This document shows positions 56,093 through 63,883 of a stretch of 64,000 nt of DNA, piece after piece. The stretch spans positions 42,473-106,472 of the forward strand of contig JANJTA010000019.1 in the NCBI GenBank assembly GCA_024711345.1, given 5' to 3'. Numbering within the stretch: position 1 is the stretch's first letter; each line of letters opens with the position of its first letter. Origin of the DNA: Rhodanobacter sp. Lineage in GTDB: Bacteria > Pseudomonadota > Gammaproteobacteria > Xanthomonadales > Rhodanobacteraceae. Position numbers and translations under genes: made by a program. The notes under the pieces are model-generated. The model was given only the letters and a program-made list of their open reading frames with translations, ran no database searches and had not been told where the DNA came from.

Positions 56093-56869
56093 TCACGCCA
56101 CGTCGGCGAGCCACGCCGGGCTGCCGAACTTGCCCAGGGCGAGCGCTTCGGCCTGGGCCAGTTCCTCGGCGCTGAGGTCGTCGTCGCTGAGGCCGTGCAG
56201 GCGGCGGAAGGTGGCGACCATGCGCTCGATCACCGCCTCGCGCGGCAGGCCGGTCTGGCTGCGCAGCGGGTCGACCCGCTTGGCCGCGCTGACGGTGCCC
56301 TTGTCGGAGAGTTTCTCGCGGCCGATGCGCAGCACGTCCAGCATCTTCGCCGCGTCGATGTCGTAGGCCATGGTGACGTGGTGCAGCACCGCGCCGCCGC
56401 GGTGCACCTGGGCGGCGCCGGCGATCTTGCCGCCTTCGGAGGTGATGTCGTTGAGCGGCTGGTACCACGCCTTGATGCCCAGTTCGCCGAGCGCTTCGAG
56501 CACCCACGCGTCGAAGAACGCATAGGCTTCCTGGAACGACAGCCCCTTGACCAGCGACTGCGGCGCGTAGATCGAGTAGGTGATGGTGTTGCCCGGCTCG
56601 ATGAACATCGCGCCGCCGCCAGAGACCCGGCGCACCACCTCGATGCCGTGGCGCTGCGCCGCCGCGCCGTCCACCTCGTTGCGCAACGACTGGAAGCGGC
56701 CGATCACCACCGCCGGCGCGGCCCATTCCCAGATGCGCAGCGTGGGCGCGCGGCGGCCGGCGCCGACCTCGTGGGTCAGCACGTCGTCCAGCGCCATGTG
56801 CAGGGTAGGCGATTGCGGCGCGGTGTGGATCAGCTGCCAGTCGTGGTCGCGCCAGTCGGTGCGCATCAT
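56093..56869 (-). CDS. lplA: Lipoate-protein ligase A, catalytic part
   Basis: A 258-residue biotin/lipoate-ligase-fold protein that attaches lipoate to E2 and H-protein domains. Family motifs include RVSGGGAMFIEPGNTITYS and GAAQVHRGGAVLHHVTMAYD, and the lysine in GGKIAGA is the expected active-site residue. The usual C-terminal accessory domain of bacterial LplA is missing here, but the gene directly upstream encodes it. The two overlap by ATGA. This two-gene form is known from archaea and some bacteria. Confidence 0.9.
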   Translation of the reverse strand: MMRTDWRDHDWQLIHTAPQSPTLHMALDDVLTHEVGAGRRAPTLRIWEWAAPAVVIGRFQSLRNEVDGAAAQRHGIEVVRRVSGGGAMFIEPGNTITYSIYAPQSLVKGLSFQEAYAFFDAWVLEALGELGIKAWYQPLNDITSEGGKIAGAAQVHRGGAVLHHVTMAYDIDAAKMLDVLRIGREKLSDKGTVSAAKRVDPLRSQTGLPREAVIERMVATFRRLHGLSDDDLSAEELAQAEALALGKFGSPAWLADVA

Positions 56870-57156
56870 GCGGCGGGTTCCTTGTGCAGGGCGCGGCGCA
56901 CCGCGACCGCGATCGCTTCCGGCGAAATGCCGTACATCATCACGTCGGTGGCGAGGGCATCGCGCACGCTGGCGGCGAGCGCGGCTTCGTCGGCATGTTC
57001 GCTCTGGCCTTCCAGCGCGCGGTTGATCGCCTCCAGCGCGCTGTCCGGCTCCAGGAAGAAGTCGCCGCTCAGCTGCACGTCGGCAAAGCGGCCGTCGCGA
57101 ACCTCCAGGTCGACCACCACCAGCTTGCCTCCGGGCATCTTGTATTCGCCGTGCAT
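56866..57156 (-). CDS. lplB: Lipoate-protein ligase accessory (C-terminal) subunit
   Basis: A 96-residue protein corresponding to the separate C-terminal domain of lipoate-protein ligase. Motifs such as YKMPGGKLVVVDLEV, DFFLEPDSALEAINRAL and VMMYGISPEAIAVAVRRAL match the stand-alone subunit of two-part ligases such as the Thermoplasma enzyme, which needs it for lipoate adenylation. It is the first gene of the pair, 16 bases from a short palindrome. The symbol is used here for this accessory subunit, not for the octanoyltransferase. Confidence 0.85.
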   Translation of the reverse strand: MHGEYKMPGGKLVVVDLEVRDGRFADVQLSGDFFLEPDSALEAINRALEGQSEHADEAALAASVRDALATDVMMYGISPEAIAVAVRRALHKEPAA

Positions 57157-57171
57157 GGGCGCGTTCCGCGT

Positions 57172-57187
57172 ATCTGTCTGGACAGAT
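57172..57187. promoter_or_regulatory. Operator-like palindrome before the lipoate ligase pair
   Basis: ATCTGTC and GACAGAT are separated by two bases, 16 bases upstream of the accessory-subunit ATG. The spacing suits a small dimeric repressor. It is not a LexA box, which needs eight bases between the arms. Confidence 0.5.
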
Positions 57188-57510
57188 GCGCAGTTTGCCT
57201 CGTTGTCGGCACCAATGCCAAAGACGGCGACTTCAGCCCGTCGTCTTGGTGAGTTTCAGCGTATTTCCAGCCTAGTGCCCGGGCGATCGATTCCCGGGGA
57301 ACGCATTTGCGGTTCCGGTTCTGCGTGAGCAGCACGTTGCGGCCGTCCTGGGCGATCATCGCGCCGTGCTTGAAGCCGGGGCCCGGTGGACGTGCATGGC
57401 GGCAGTGCCTGTGTCTCCAACGGGCATGTCCAGGCCGCGCCTTGGGATCGGCTCAATCGGACGCCGGAAGAACCCGCTTCGTGAGTCGCGGTCCAGGGTT
57501 TGGACGTTGG
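57188..57510. other. Stretch without a recognised gene
   Basis: About 320 bases. A minus-strand frame (57359 towards 57160) contains MIAQDGRNVLLTQNRNRKCV and GLKSPSLALVPTT, which look coding but match no family and run into the lipoate gene promoter. It could be a gene remnant. No RNA gene or terminator was seen. Confidence 0.4.
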
Positions 57511-58398
57511 CTACGACCCCGGCCACACCAGCGAGCGGTGAATCTGCGCGCCCGCCCAGGCACCGTCGCCCACTGCAAGCGAGACCGAGTGCGGGATCCT
57601 GGCGGCGTCACCGCAGGCGAACACGCCCGGCACGGTGGTCTCCTTCGTTTCGCCGGTCGATATCTGCAGGCCCATCGGCGTCTCGACCAGTTCACAACCG
57701 ACCTGTGCCGCGATCGGCGTCGAGGGCTCGTTCCGTGGCGCGGTAAACAGGCCGGCGAAGCTCATGCGTCGTCCGTCGGTGAGCACGGCATCAGCGTCTC
57801 CGTCGATCCGCTCGATTCGCGTCGTTTCGACCGTCACGCCGCGGCGGCTCAGTTCTTCCGCGGCAGCCTCGTCGAGTTCGAACGTGCCGTTGGGGAAGAA
57901 CGTGGTGCTTCCCCACTCCGACAGCAGCTGTGCCTGATGGATCGACATCGGGCCCGTCGCGACGACCCCGATGCAGCCCCGATCCAGTTCATAGCCGTGA
58001 CAATACGGACAGTGGAAGATGCTCTTGCCCCAGCGCTCGGCCACGCCGGGGATCCCGGGCAGCCGATCCGACACGCCGATCGCCAGCAGCAAACGCCTGG
58101 CTGAATACGTGGTGCCGCCACAGACCACCTGGAAGTCGTCCCTCGTGCCCGTTGCTTGCTCGGCCTCGCCATCCAGCCAGGTCAGCGTGGGATACGCGTG
58201 CAGTTGCTCGCGGGCAACGCCGGTCAGTACGGCGGGATCGACGCCGTCATGGCCCAGGAATCCGTGGGAATGGCTGGCGCTGCGATTGCGTCGCTTGCCG
58301 CCGTCGATGATGAGCACGCTGCGCCGCGCCCGCAGCAACTGCAGAGCCGCGGCCATGCCCGAGTAGCTGCCGCCGATGATGATCACGTCATGCTTCAT
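57511..58398 (-). CDS. Thioredoxin-reductase-like FAD/NAD(P) oxidoreductase
   Basis: A 295-residue flavoprotein of the thioredoxin reductase type. FAD motif IIGGSYSGMAAALQLL, redox-active C130-PY-C133 (HCPYCHGYELDR) and VFACGDAAR near the C-terminus are present. The sequence around the NAD(P) site reads VATGPMSIHQAQLL, which departs from GxGxxA, so cofactor use is uncertain; ferredoxin-independent GliT/HlmI-like oxidases share this. It overlaps the Rrf2-type regulator gene by 11 bases, suggesting a redox-stress pair. Confidence 0.88.
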   Translation of the reverse strand: MKHDVIIIGGSYSGMAAALQLLRARRSVLIIDGGKRRNRSASHSHGFLGHDGVDPAVLTGVAREQLHAYPTLTWLDGEAEQATGTRDDFQVVCGGTTYSARRLLLAIGVSDRLPGIPGVAERWGKSIFHCPYCHGYELDRGCIGVVATGPMSIHQAQLLSEWGSTTFFPNGTFELDEAAAEELSRRGVTVETTRIERIDGDADAVLTDGRRMSFAGLFTAPRNEPSTPIAAQVGCELVETPMGLQISTGETKETTVPGVFACGDAARIPHSVSLAVGDGAWAGAQIHRSLVWPGS

Positions 58399-58840
58399 GC
58401 CGGCGCCTCGATCGATGGACGCCGTGGCGGCGCGCGAAATCCGCGGCCAGCGCGGCCAGGGTGACCGACTCGAACCGCTGCAGCAGCAGTGCTTCGGCGT
58501 CGGCAAAAGCGGTGTCCAGCGCCGCATTGATCGCCTGCTCGACGAGGCATTCGGGATGTTCGTTGCGGTTGCCCACGGCGAACAGTGCAGGCTCGCCCAG
58601 CGCTTCGTGCAACTGGCGCAACGTGACCTTGTCGAGATCCGCCGAAATGCGCCAGCCGCCGGCGTGACCGCGATCCGCCGTGACCAGGCCGGCCTCGCGC
58701 AGCAGGCCCATGGTGCGGCGGACCACCACCGGATGCGTACCCAGGCACTGCGCCAGCGCATCGGACGTCATCGGTGCATCGCGCTCGGCCATGTGCAGCA
58801 GAGCATGGAGAACGGCGGAAAGTCGGCTGTCTCGTTTCAT
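58388..58840 (-). CDS. Rrf2-family transcription regulator (YwnA-like)
   Basis: A 150-residue Rrf2-fold regulator. The winged helix covers about residues 5-65 with SDALAQCLGTHPVVVRRTMG. It lacks the three closely spaced cysteines that hold the [Fe-S] cluster in NsrR and IscR; single Cys lie in AQCLG and PECLV. It is therefore closer to the YwnA-type branch linked to disulphide or thiol stress. An inverted repeat covers its own start region, so autoregulation with the flavoprotein is likely. Confidence 0.88.
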   Translation of the reverse strand: MKRDSRLSAVLHALLHMAERDAPMTSDALAQCLGTHPVVVRRTMGLLREAGLVTADRGHAGGWRISADLDKVTLRQLHEALGEPALFAVGNRNEHPECLVEQAINAALDTAFADAEALLLQRFESVTLAALAADFARRHGVHRSRRRHEA

Positions 58841-58857
58841 GTAACAAACGATGTTAC
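58841..58857. promoter_or_regulatory. Inverted repeat between Rrf2 and methyltransferase genes
   Basis: GTAAC and GTTAC arms are separated by seven bases directly before the Rrf2 start codon; a further GTTAC follows. It is a good candidate for an Rrf2 dimer site. Confidence 0.55.
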
Positions 58858-58890
58858 GTTACCGCCTCCATGTCAAGCGGCGAGGGCAGC

Positions 58891-59568
58891 ATGTCTTCTT
58901 TCAATGATCCCCAGGCGGTGGCGCGATACACGGACGGGCCGCTGCGCCAGGTGCCCGGATTGCATGCGCTCCACCAGATGACCGGCCTGCTCCTGCACGA
59001 GCACGTGCCGTCCGATGGGCGCGTGCTGGTGCTGGGCGCCGGTGGAGGTCTGGAGCTCAAGGCCTTCGCCGAGGCTTACCCGCGCTGGCGTCTGCTCGGC
59101 GTCGACCCGTCGGCGCCGATGCTGGAATTGGCCGTCCAGACGCTGGGGCCGCTGGCGCCGAGAGTGGAGTTGCTGGAGGGCTACATCGATGCGGCTCCGG
59201 CCATCGAATTCGACGGCGCGGTTTGCCTGCTGACCATGCACTTCCTGTCCGTCACGGAGCGCTTGCAGGCGCTCCTCGAGCTGAGGCGCCGATTGAAGCC
59301 GGGCGCCCCGCTCGTGGTTGCCCATCACAGCGTTCCCGATGCTCCCCATGCAAGGAAGCGCTGGCTGCAAAGGCACGTGGCCTTCATGGCTTCCAACGGC
59401 ATGCTGGTTGCGAACACGGCCAGGACGATCGAGGCAATGGCCAGCCGTCTCCCGCTGCTTTCTCCCGAAGCCGAGGTCGACTTGCTGGAGCAGGCCGGTT
59501 TCGAGGGGCATGAGCTGTTCTATGCGGCTTTCACGTTCAAGGGGTGGGTTGCGTATGCGGCTTGGTAA
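58891..59568 (+). CDS. Class I SAM-dependent methyltransferase
   Basis: A 225-residue Rossmann methyltransferase. The SAM-binding motif I is VLVLGAGGGLELKAF and motif II is LLGVDPSAPMLELA; VCLLTMHFLS and LKPGAPLVVAHH are later motifs. The acceptor is not clear. Two starts are possible: ATG at 58870, and 58891, which has GAGGG four bases upstream; the latter is used. It is divergent from the Rrf2 gene. Confidence 0.88.
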   Translation: MSSFNDPQAVARYTDGPLRQVPGLHALHQMTGLLLHEHVPSDGRVLVLGAGGGLELKAFAEAYPRWRLLGVDPSAPMLELAVQTLGPLAPRVELLEGYIDAAPAIEFDGAVCLLTMHFLSVTERLQALLELRRRLKPGAPLVVAHHSVPDAPHARKRWLQRHVAFMASNGMLVANTARTIEAMASRLPLLSPEAEVDLLEQAGFEGHELFYAAFTFKGWVAYAAW

Positions 59569-59581
59569 AAATCCCCCAACC

Positions 59582-59700
59582 TCACGCCTTGATCGGCAAA
59601 TGCTTGCGCGACAGATAGACCGCGTGGATGCCGAGCGTCATCGTCTTGCAGGCCGGCAGCAAGTCGACCGAGTCGCCGCGGGCGCACCGAATCCGGCTGG
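59582..59700 (-). pseudogene. Remnant of a LysR-type regulator C-terminus
   Basis: A minus-strand frame just after the SDR gene ends with GDSVDLLPACKTMTLGIHAV then YLSRKHLPIKA and a stop. This matches the end of the LysR substrate-binding domain (the LVxLLP...xxIHAVYPSRRHLPxK pattern). The rest of the gene is gone, replaced by the SDR gene. An in-frame full-length source is not visible. Confidence 0.45.
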
Positions 59701-59712
59701 AAGCCACACGCT

Positions 59713-60468
59713 TCAGCGCGCGGTCATTCCGCCGTCGACGCGGTAGTTCGCGCCGGCCAGGAACTTGCCGCGATCCGACACGAGCAGCGCCACGACTTCG
59801 GCGATGTCCTCGGTGGCGCCGATGCGGCCCAGCGGCAGATGCTGCAGCCAGGCCTCGGTGGAGAATCCAGGGGTCGTCCTGGCGAACTCGTCGGAGCCCG
59901 GCGTGGCGATGACGCCGGGCGACACGACGTTCACGCGGATCGCCGGCGCCACTTCCAGGGCGAGCGTGCGCGAGTAGTACTCGAGCGCCGCCTTGGCGGC
60001 GCCGTAGTGCGCAAAGGGGCCGAACGGCATCGTCGCCGCCGCCGAGGATATGTTCACGACGGCTGCAACCTTCGAGTCCCGAAGCGCGGGGAGGACGGCG
60101 TTGGTGAGGCGGATCGCGGCGAAAAGGTTGAGCTCGAGGCTGTCGTGCCATGCCTCGTCGGGAATCGCCGATGACCCTTCCAGAAAAGCGCGCGCACCGC
60201 CCGCGTTGTTCACGAGGATGTCGAGGCCGCCGAGCGCTGCGATCGCCTGTGTCGCGATCGCCTCCACGCCTCCGCTGGTGGCGACGTCGCCGGATACGAA
60301 CGTTGCCCCGGCGGGCATGTCGTCGTCGGGCTTGCGTGCGGCGACCACGACCTTGGCGCCGGCATCGAGAAGGCGCTGCGCGATCGCCGCGCCGATGCCG
60401 CGCGTGCCTCCGGTGACCAGGGCTCGGCGGCCAGTGAGTTCTTTCGGGAAATCGGATGGGGTGGACAT
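59713..60468 (-). CDS. Short-chain dehydrogenase/reductase
   Basis: A 251-residue classical SDR. TGGTRGIG (near residue 20), NNAG, catalytic Ser in VNISSAAA, and YGAAK are present; RK after VVVAA suggests NADP(H). The substrate is unknown. It is the last of three dehydrogenase genes running left from a divergent LysR gene, though 199 bases separate it from the next one, so it may have its own promoter. Confidence 0.9.
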   Translation of the reverse strand: MSTPSDFPKELTGRRALVTGGTRGIGAAIAQRLLDAGAKVVVAARKPDDDMPAGATFVSGDVATSGGVEAIATQAIAALGGLDILVNNAGGARAFLEGSSAIPDEAWHDSLELNLFAAIRLTNAVLPALRDSKVAAVVNISSAAATMPFGPFAHYGAAKAALEYYSRTLALEVAPAIRVNVVSPGVIATPGSDEFARTTPGFSTEAWLQHLPLGRIGATEDIAEVVALLVSDRGKFLAGANYRVDGGMTAR

Positions 60469-60667
60469 GGGGTGTTCCTTGGTAGAGGGGCGATGTTCAT
60501 GGCGCCGTGATCCGGCCTGCAGGGCGATCGCGATCGTGTCGTGATCGCCCCGCATCGCTCACGGCTCCTTCTTGAATTTCGAATAGGGCGTGGAAGATCA
60601 GTGGGGCAGATGACTCGCGTCAGCACTTCCGAAAAGCTCGTGGCGGATGCCGGCCGGACGTGCCCCG

Positions 60668-61402
60668 TCAGATTTGCGCCAGGCCGCCGTCGACCGCGAC
60701 TTCGCTGGCGGTCATGAAGCTGCTGTCCGACGACGCCAGGAACGCGGCGGCCGCGCCGATCTCCGCTGGCTCGGCCATGCGCTGGAGTGGATTCATCGCG
60801 GCGAAAACCTTCAGGCCTTCCTCGCCCAATGCTTCCTTCGCCAGTTCGGTCGCCGTCGGACCGGGCGACAGCACGTTGACGCGGATGCCGGTGCCCTTCA
60901 GGTCCTCTGCCCAGGTCTTGGCGAGGTTGCGCACGGCCGCCTTGCTCGCGCTGTAGGCGCCGAATGCCGGGGCGCCGGTGGTGCCGGCGCTCGATCCGGT
61001 CAGGATGATCGAGCCGCCCGGGCCCATCAGCGGCAGCGCCTTCTGCACGGTGAAGATCGTGCCCTTCACGTTGGTGTCGAAGGTTTCGTCGATGTGCTCG
61101 GCGGTGATCTCGCCGAGCGCAAGCAGGCTTCCCGTCCCGGCATTGGCGAAGACGACGTCGAGGGTGCCGCGCTCGGCCTTCACCGCCGCGTAGAGGCGGT
61201 CCAGGTCGGCCTCGTCGGACACCGAGCCCCGCACCGCGCGGGCGTTGGGCCCGAGGTCAGCCACGGCAGCGTCAAGCGCTTCCTGGCGGCGGCCGAAGAT
61301 GAAGACGAAGGCGCCTTCCTCGATGAAACGCTTTGCCGCCGCGCGGCCGATGCCGGTGGCGCCGCCGGTGATCACGGCGGTCTTTCCATTCAGTCTGGTC
61401 AT
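60668..61402 (-). CDS. Short-chain dehydrogenase/reductase
   Basis: A 244-residue classical SDR with TGGATGIG, NAG (FANAG), catalytic Ser in LTGSSAGTTG and YSASK. GRR after VFIF suggests NADP(H). It is most like the SDRs often found with LysR genes and predicted as glucose or 3-oxoacyl dehydrogenases, but the substrate cannot be told. It follows the NADP-binding protein gene by 37 bases in the same unit. Confidence 0.9.
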   Translation of the reverse strand: MTRLNGKTAVITGGATGIGRAAAKRFIEEGAFVFIFGRRQEALDAAVADLGPNARAVRGSVSDEADLDRLYAAVKAERGTLDVVFANAGTGSLLALGEITAEHIDETFDTNVKGTIFTVQKALPLMGPGGSIILTGSSAGTTGAPAFGAYSASKAAVRNLAKTWAEDLKGTGIRVNVLSPGPTATELAKEALGEEGLKVFAAMNPLQRMAEPAEIGAAAAFLASSDSSFMTASEVAVDGGLAQI

Positions 61403-61439
61403 GTCGTTGATCCTTGGTCGGGATGGCACAAATAGGTGA

Positions 61440-62048
61440 TTACGATGCGACGCCGGCGGTCGCCGGTCGCTCGGGTTCGTTCTTGAACAGGTCCTGGAAG
61501 ATCAGCGGCGCCCAGCTCTTGTCGAGCACCTGTACCAGCGCGCCGCCTTCTGCAAGCTTCCCCAGATTGACGGGGGCGAAACCCAGTTGTTCGGCGAGGT
61601 CCGCCACCTGCGCTGCGGCGGCCTGGTCGTCGCTCGACAGGAACACGACGCGGCGGCTGCCGTTGACGTGCGGATCGGCGGCCAGCGTCCTCGCGGGCAG
61701 ATGGTTGAAGCCCTTCACGAAGCGGGCGCCGGGGAATGCCTTGGCGACGTCGGCGGTCGACAGACCCTCGAAACCGTTCATCGCGTCCACGACCGTCTTG
61801 CCCTGCCAGTTCGGCAGCATCCTGGCGACTTCGCGATGCCCGTCGAAGAGAACGGCCAGGAAAATCACGTCCGCCTTGAGCGCTTCCTGCAGCGTCCGGG
61901 GAACGACCGTGGAGCCGATCGCCTGCGCCTGCGGCCGCAGGGCTTCGGGCGCCCGCCGGCTGGCGACGGAGACTTCGATGTGGTTGCGGGCGAAAGCGCG
62001 GGCGAGGGCCTGGCCGATGGCGCCGAAACCGATGATGGCGTAGCTCAT
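61440..62048 (-). CDS. NADP-binding oxidoreductase, F420-dependent NADP reductase-like fold
   Basis: A 202-residue protein with an N-terminal dinucleotide site IIGFGAIGQALARAF and SRR at the NADP position, and then VIFLAVLFDGHREV and FVKGFNHLPA, as in the NADP oxidoreductase (F420-dependent-like) family. Many bacterial members do not use F420. It is the first gene of the leftward dehydrogenase unit, facing the LysR gene across 135 bases with an inverted repeat. Confidence 0.85.
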   Translation of the reverse strand: MSYAIIGFGAIGQALARAFARNHIEVSVASRRAPEALRPQAQAIGSTVVPRTLQEALKADVIFLAVLFDGHREVARMLPNWQGKTVVDAMNGFEGLSTADVAKAFPGARFVKGFNHLPARTLAADPHVNGSRRVVFLSSDDQAAAAQVADLAEQLGFAPVNLGKLAEGGALVQVLDKSWAPLIFQDLFKNEPERPATAGVAS

Positions 62049-62128
62049 GGAGATGATCCTTTTCAGTACGGGGATGGAGTGGGCTGGCCCGTTCGGGCCG
62101 GTTGCCCCATCAATCTGGGTCGCTTGAC

Positions 62129-62162
62129 GTATCAACACAATTGACGAAAGATCGCTTGATAC
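62129..62162. promoter_or_regulatory. Inverted repeat between dehydrogenase and LysR genes
   Basis: GTATCAA (62129-62135) and TTGATAC (62156-62162) are separated by 20 bases in the divergent space, the usual place for a LysR-type regulator. The arms overlap likely promoter sequence of both genes. Confidence 0.45.
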
Positions 62163-62183
62163 GATCTATTTTCTGGATGATTC

Positions 62184-63080
62184 GTGCTCGACAACGTCAC
62201 CATCAACCAGCTGCGTGCGTTCGTTGCGGTGTGCGACCAGGGCAGCTTCTCGGGTGCGGCGCGGAAACTCGCACGCGCGCAGTCGGCCATCAGCCACGCG
62301 ATCAAGGCGCTGGAAAGCGCGTTCGACGTCGAGTTGTTCGAGCGCAATACGCGCAAGGCGCAGCTCACCGCGGCGGGGCGCAGCCTGCTGCCGGATGCGC
62401 GTGCGGTGATCTCGCGCACCGAGGAAATGAAGAACCGCGCCGGCGCGATCGCCAAGGTGGGGGTGCCGCAGGTGTCGGTGGCGGTGGATGCCTACTTTCC
62501 ACGCACCCACCTGATCGACTGCTTGCGCACGCTGCAGCAGGAGTTCCCGACCGCCGCGATCAACCTGCGCATCACCACCATGCAGGGCGGCGAGCAACTG
62601 GTGCTCGAAAAGCTGTGCGCCCTGGCCGTCACGATCCAGAACGTGCCGGAGGTGAACCCGGACGCCGTCGAACGCCACTGGTTGCGCGAGGAGGAAATGG
62701 TGACGGCATGCGCGCCTTCCCATGCGCTCGCTTCGGCACCCAGACCCATCCCCGTGGACGAGTTCGGCCGACACACCCAGATCGTTGTCACCGACAACCA
62801 GCCCGGCGCAGAAAAGACCCAGCAGGGCGTTGCCGGCAAGCGCCAGTGGCTGGTCAACGACCTCGGCGCCAAACGCGACCTGCTCAAGGCCGGCCTCGGC
62901 TGGGGCCACTTGCCGCGGCACCTCGTCAGCGAGGATCTGGCCAGTGGAGAGCTCGTCGAACTCGAGCGTCGCGCATGGCACATGGGGACGCTCACGTTCA
63001 TGGTCTCGCAGCGTCGGGGCTACGATCTTTCGGCATGCGAGTCGCGGCTGGTCGCGCTGCTTGGGGGCCTTGGCGTCTAG
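62184..63080 (+). CDS. LysR-family transcription regulator
   Basis: A 298-residue LysR protein. The N-terminal helix-turn-helix (about 5-62) includes GSFSGAARKLARAQSAISHAIKALE; the substrate-binding domain follows. It starts at GTG (62184), giving the usual LDNVTINQLRAF beginning; no ATG fits. It is divergent from the NADP-binding protein and SDR genes, which are its likely targets. Confidence 0.92.
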   Translation: MLDNVTINQLRAFVAVCDQGSFSGAARKLARAQSAISHAIKALESAFDVELFERNTRKAQLTAAGRSLLPDARAVISRTEEMKNRAGAIAKVGVPQVSVAVDAYFPRTHLIDCLRTLQQEFPTAAINLRITTMQGGEQLVLEKLCALAVTIQNVPEVNPDAVERHWLREEEMVTACAPSHALASAPRPIPVDEFGRHTQIVVTDNQPGAEKTQQGVAGKRQWLVNDLGAKRDLLKAGLGWGHLPRHLVSEDLASGELVELERRAWHMGTLTFMVSQRRGYDLSACESRLVALLGGLGV

Positions 63081-63336
63081 CGGTCGCAGCGGCGCGCATG
63101 CGTTGCCGCTCATGGCCGCTCGCAGCCTGAAGCAGACAGTCAACGCTGGAATTGAGCAGGCGACCTGGCGGTGCTGTCAGACACCATTGCGATCAACGAC
63201 GCGCGACCGCGACGTGGCCCGCACGACCTCCAGGAATTTTCGGCGCGGTAGCGGAAAACGCCGTGCGTTACGCGCGCCGCCGGGTTCGCGTCTGCGCCAT
63301 GGCCGGCCCCGAGTCCGAGTGGATGCGGTTCCTGCT

Positions 63337-63765
63337 TCAGTGGCCGCGGCGGCCGTTGAAATGGCCGGTGCCGCCACCAATCGAAATGCTGACGCCGCCG
63401 GTGGGATGGTCGCAGCTGCCGAACGCCTGGCTGAGGTTCACCGTGCCGGTCTGGTAATTGCCGCTCATGTGGTTGCCGCCGACCACGCCCATGCCGACGC
63501 TGCCGTGCAGCTGCGGCTGGTTGTAGGTGGAGTCGTCGCAGTCGGGGCGTTCGCTGCTGGCGACCTCGGTATTGCCCATGCGCCCGCTGGTGTCGCCGTA
63601 GTACGTGCCGGGTGCGTCGCGCGCGGGTGTCGCAGCGGTGGAGCTCGCGGCCGGGAGGTCGCCGGGCGGCAGTTTCAGATTCAGCGGCTTGCTGGCGCTC
63701 TGCGCCGCGGCCGGCGCGGCGATCAGGATGGCCAGCAGGGCGGGAAGGAACCGTGGGATGTTCAT
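63337..63765 (-). CDS. Hypothetical secreted Gly/Asn-rich protein
   Basis: A 142-residue exported protein: a signal peptide (cleavage near APAAA/QSAS) followed by a Pro/Ser-rich part and a Gly-rich C-terminus with VNLSQAFGSCDHPTGGVSIS. Two cysteines (PDCDD and GSCDH) could pair. I do not recognise a family. The ATG at 63763-63765 begins the signal peptide. It stands alone next to the IS110-like element end. The 256 bases before it, back to the LysR gene, hold nothing recognisable. Confidence 0.7.
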   Translation of the reverse strand: MNIPRFLPALLAILIAAPAAAQSASKPLNLKLPPGDLPAASSTAATPARDAPGTYYGDTSGRMGNTEVASSERPDCDDSTYNQPQLHGSVGMGVVGGNHMSGNYQTGTVNLSQAFGSCDHPTGGVSISIGGGTGHFNGRRGH

Positions 63766-63883
63766 GCGTGCTCCGGGGTTGTCACGTATCCAACGCGCGA
63801 GGCTGCGTCGGCGTGTACATCCGTGTTGGAAAGGCGCAACGACGGCAAGTTCCTTTCCACCGTAGATACCGTCTTGGCTCTCG

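Noticed and set aside
57172-57187. Palindrome as a LexA/SOS box
   Set aside because: CTGT and ACAG are four bases apart, not eight.
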